A stretch of 6,109 bases of DNA from the NCBI GenBank assembly GCA_902803275.1, contig CADCPE010000145.1:1-6109 (forward strand), given 5' to 3'. A model generated the notes under the pieces. The model did no database searches and had not been told where the DNA came from. It saw nothing but the letters and a program-made list of their open reading frames with translations. Below, one piece after another: positions 5,918 through 6,109 of this stretch (positions within the stretch are counted from its first letter, which is position 1; every line of letters starts with the position of its first letter). The position numbers and the translations under genes are program-made. The stretch comes from an uncultured Erysipelotrichaceae bacterium. Its GTDB lineage: Bacteria; Bacillota_I; Bacilli_A; Erysipelotrichales; Erysipelotrichaceae.

Positions 5918-6109
5918 TTAGAAACAGTCGCTTACTTTTTCGTTCTTATAGTAGTATTCTTTGTCTCTTTCCGATACTTCTCTTAGGACTTTGCAGGGAT
6001 TGCCTACGGCAATAACGCCTTCCGGGATATCTCTTGTGACGATGCTTCCGGCGCCGATGACGGTATTCTTGCCGATGGTGATCCCGGGCATGATCACTAC
6101 TCCTGCCCC
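5918..6109 (-). CDS. Sugar O-acetyltransferase (LacA/maltose acetyltransferase type), C-terminal part
   Basis: The last 63 residues of an acetyl-CoA-dependent hexapeptide-repeat transferase; the gene enters from the right edge. I read it by translating the minus strand. The fragment shows left-handed beta-helix repeats (VVIMPGITIGKNTVIGAGSI), then VTRDIPEGVIAVGNPCKVLREV, and a tail SERDKEYYYKNEKVSD. From memory of the family, GAGSIVT-DIP, the G-PC-VIRE segment and the RDK-YY-K tail are close to E. coli galactoside O-acetyltransferase (LacA); maltose acetyltransferase and NodL are alternatives. The catalytic His is upstream, outside the window. The gene ends in TAA at 5920-5918, convergent with the diguanylate cyclase gene. 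Enzyme class is sure; the acceptor sugar is not determinable. Confidence 0.85.
   Translation of the reverse strand, partial: GAGVVIMPGITIGKNTVIGAGSIVTRDIPEGVIAVGNPCKVLREVSERDKEYYYKNEKVSDCF

Noticed and set aside
1..6109. CRISPR array, tRNA, insertion sequence, prophage or defence-system genes
   Set aside because: No regularly spaced long repeats, cloverleaf-like sequences, transposase or integrase frames, or defence-type domains were seen on either strand.

Overview
The window looks like ordinary chromosome from a low-to-mid GC, Gram-positive-type anaerobe (Firmicutes/Bacillota, perhaps Erysipelotrichia or Lachnospiraceae-like). This is inferred from the gene families, the AAGGAG/AGGTGA-type ribosome binding sites, AT-rich intergenic DNA, and the mix of ATG, TTG and GTG starts. 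No phage, IS, CRISPR, tRNA or rRNA signals were seen.

Layout, left to right. (1) Positions 1-428, minus strand: N-terminal 142 codons of an M42-family metallo-aminopeptidase, cut by the left edge. It has a TTG start behind a good Shine-Dalgarno and its own candidate promoter. (2) Positions 531-3775, minus strand: a two-gene operon. The upstream gene is a MATE-type transporter whose C-terminus is fused to an RsbW-like HATPase domain. The downstream gene, 14 nt later, is a 5'-nucleotidase/metallophosphatase without signal peptide. A hairpin at 486-506 closes the operon and overlaps the promoter of the peptidase gene. (3) Positions 3776-3935: divergent, AT-rich intergenic region. (4) Positions 3936-5738, plus strand: a membrane-bound diguanylate cyclase (two TM segments around an extracytoplasmic sensor, HAMP, PAS-like, GGDEF), followed by a strong intrinsic terminator at 5750-5776. 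(5) Positions 5777-5917: convergent intergenic region with several nested or repeated inverted repeats. (6) Positions 5918-6109, minus strand: C-terminal 63 residues of a LacA/Maa-type hexapeptide sugar O-acetyltransferase, cut by the right edge.

How the genes may work together (inference). The most unusual item is the transporter-HATPase fusion. A domain of the anti-sigma/serine-kinase type is tethered to a 12-TM MATE pump and co-transcribed with a cytosolic nucleotide phosphoesterase. A sensor diguanylate cyclase is divergently transcribed from the same 160-bp region. A link between export, nucleotide turnover and c-di-GMP signalling is possible, but the sequence shows only adjacency. Nothing here amounts to a demonstrable new defence or mobile system.
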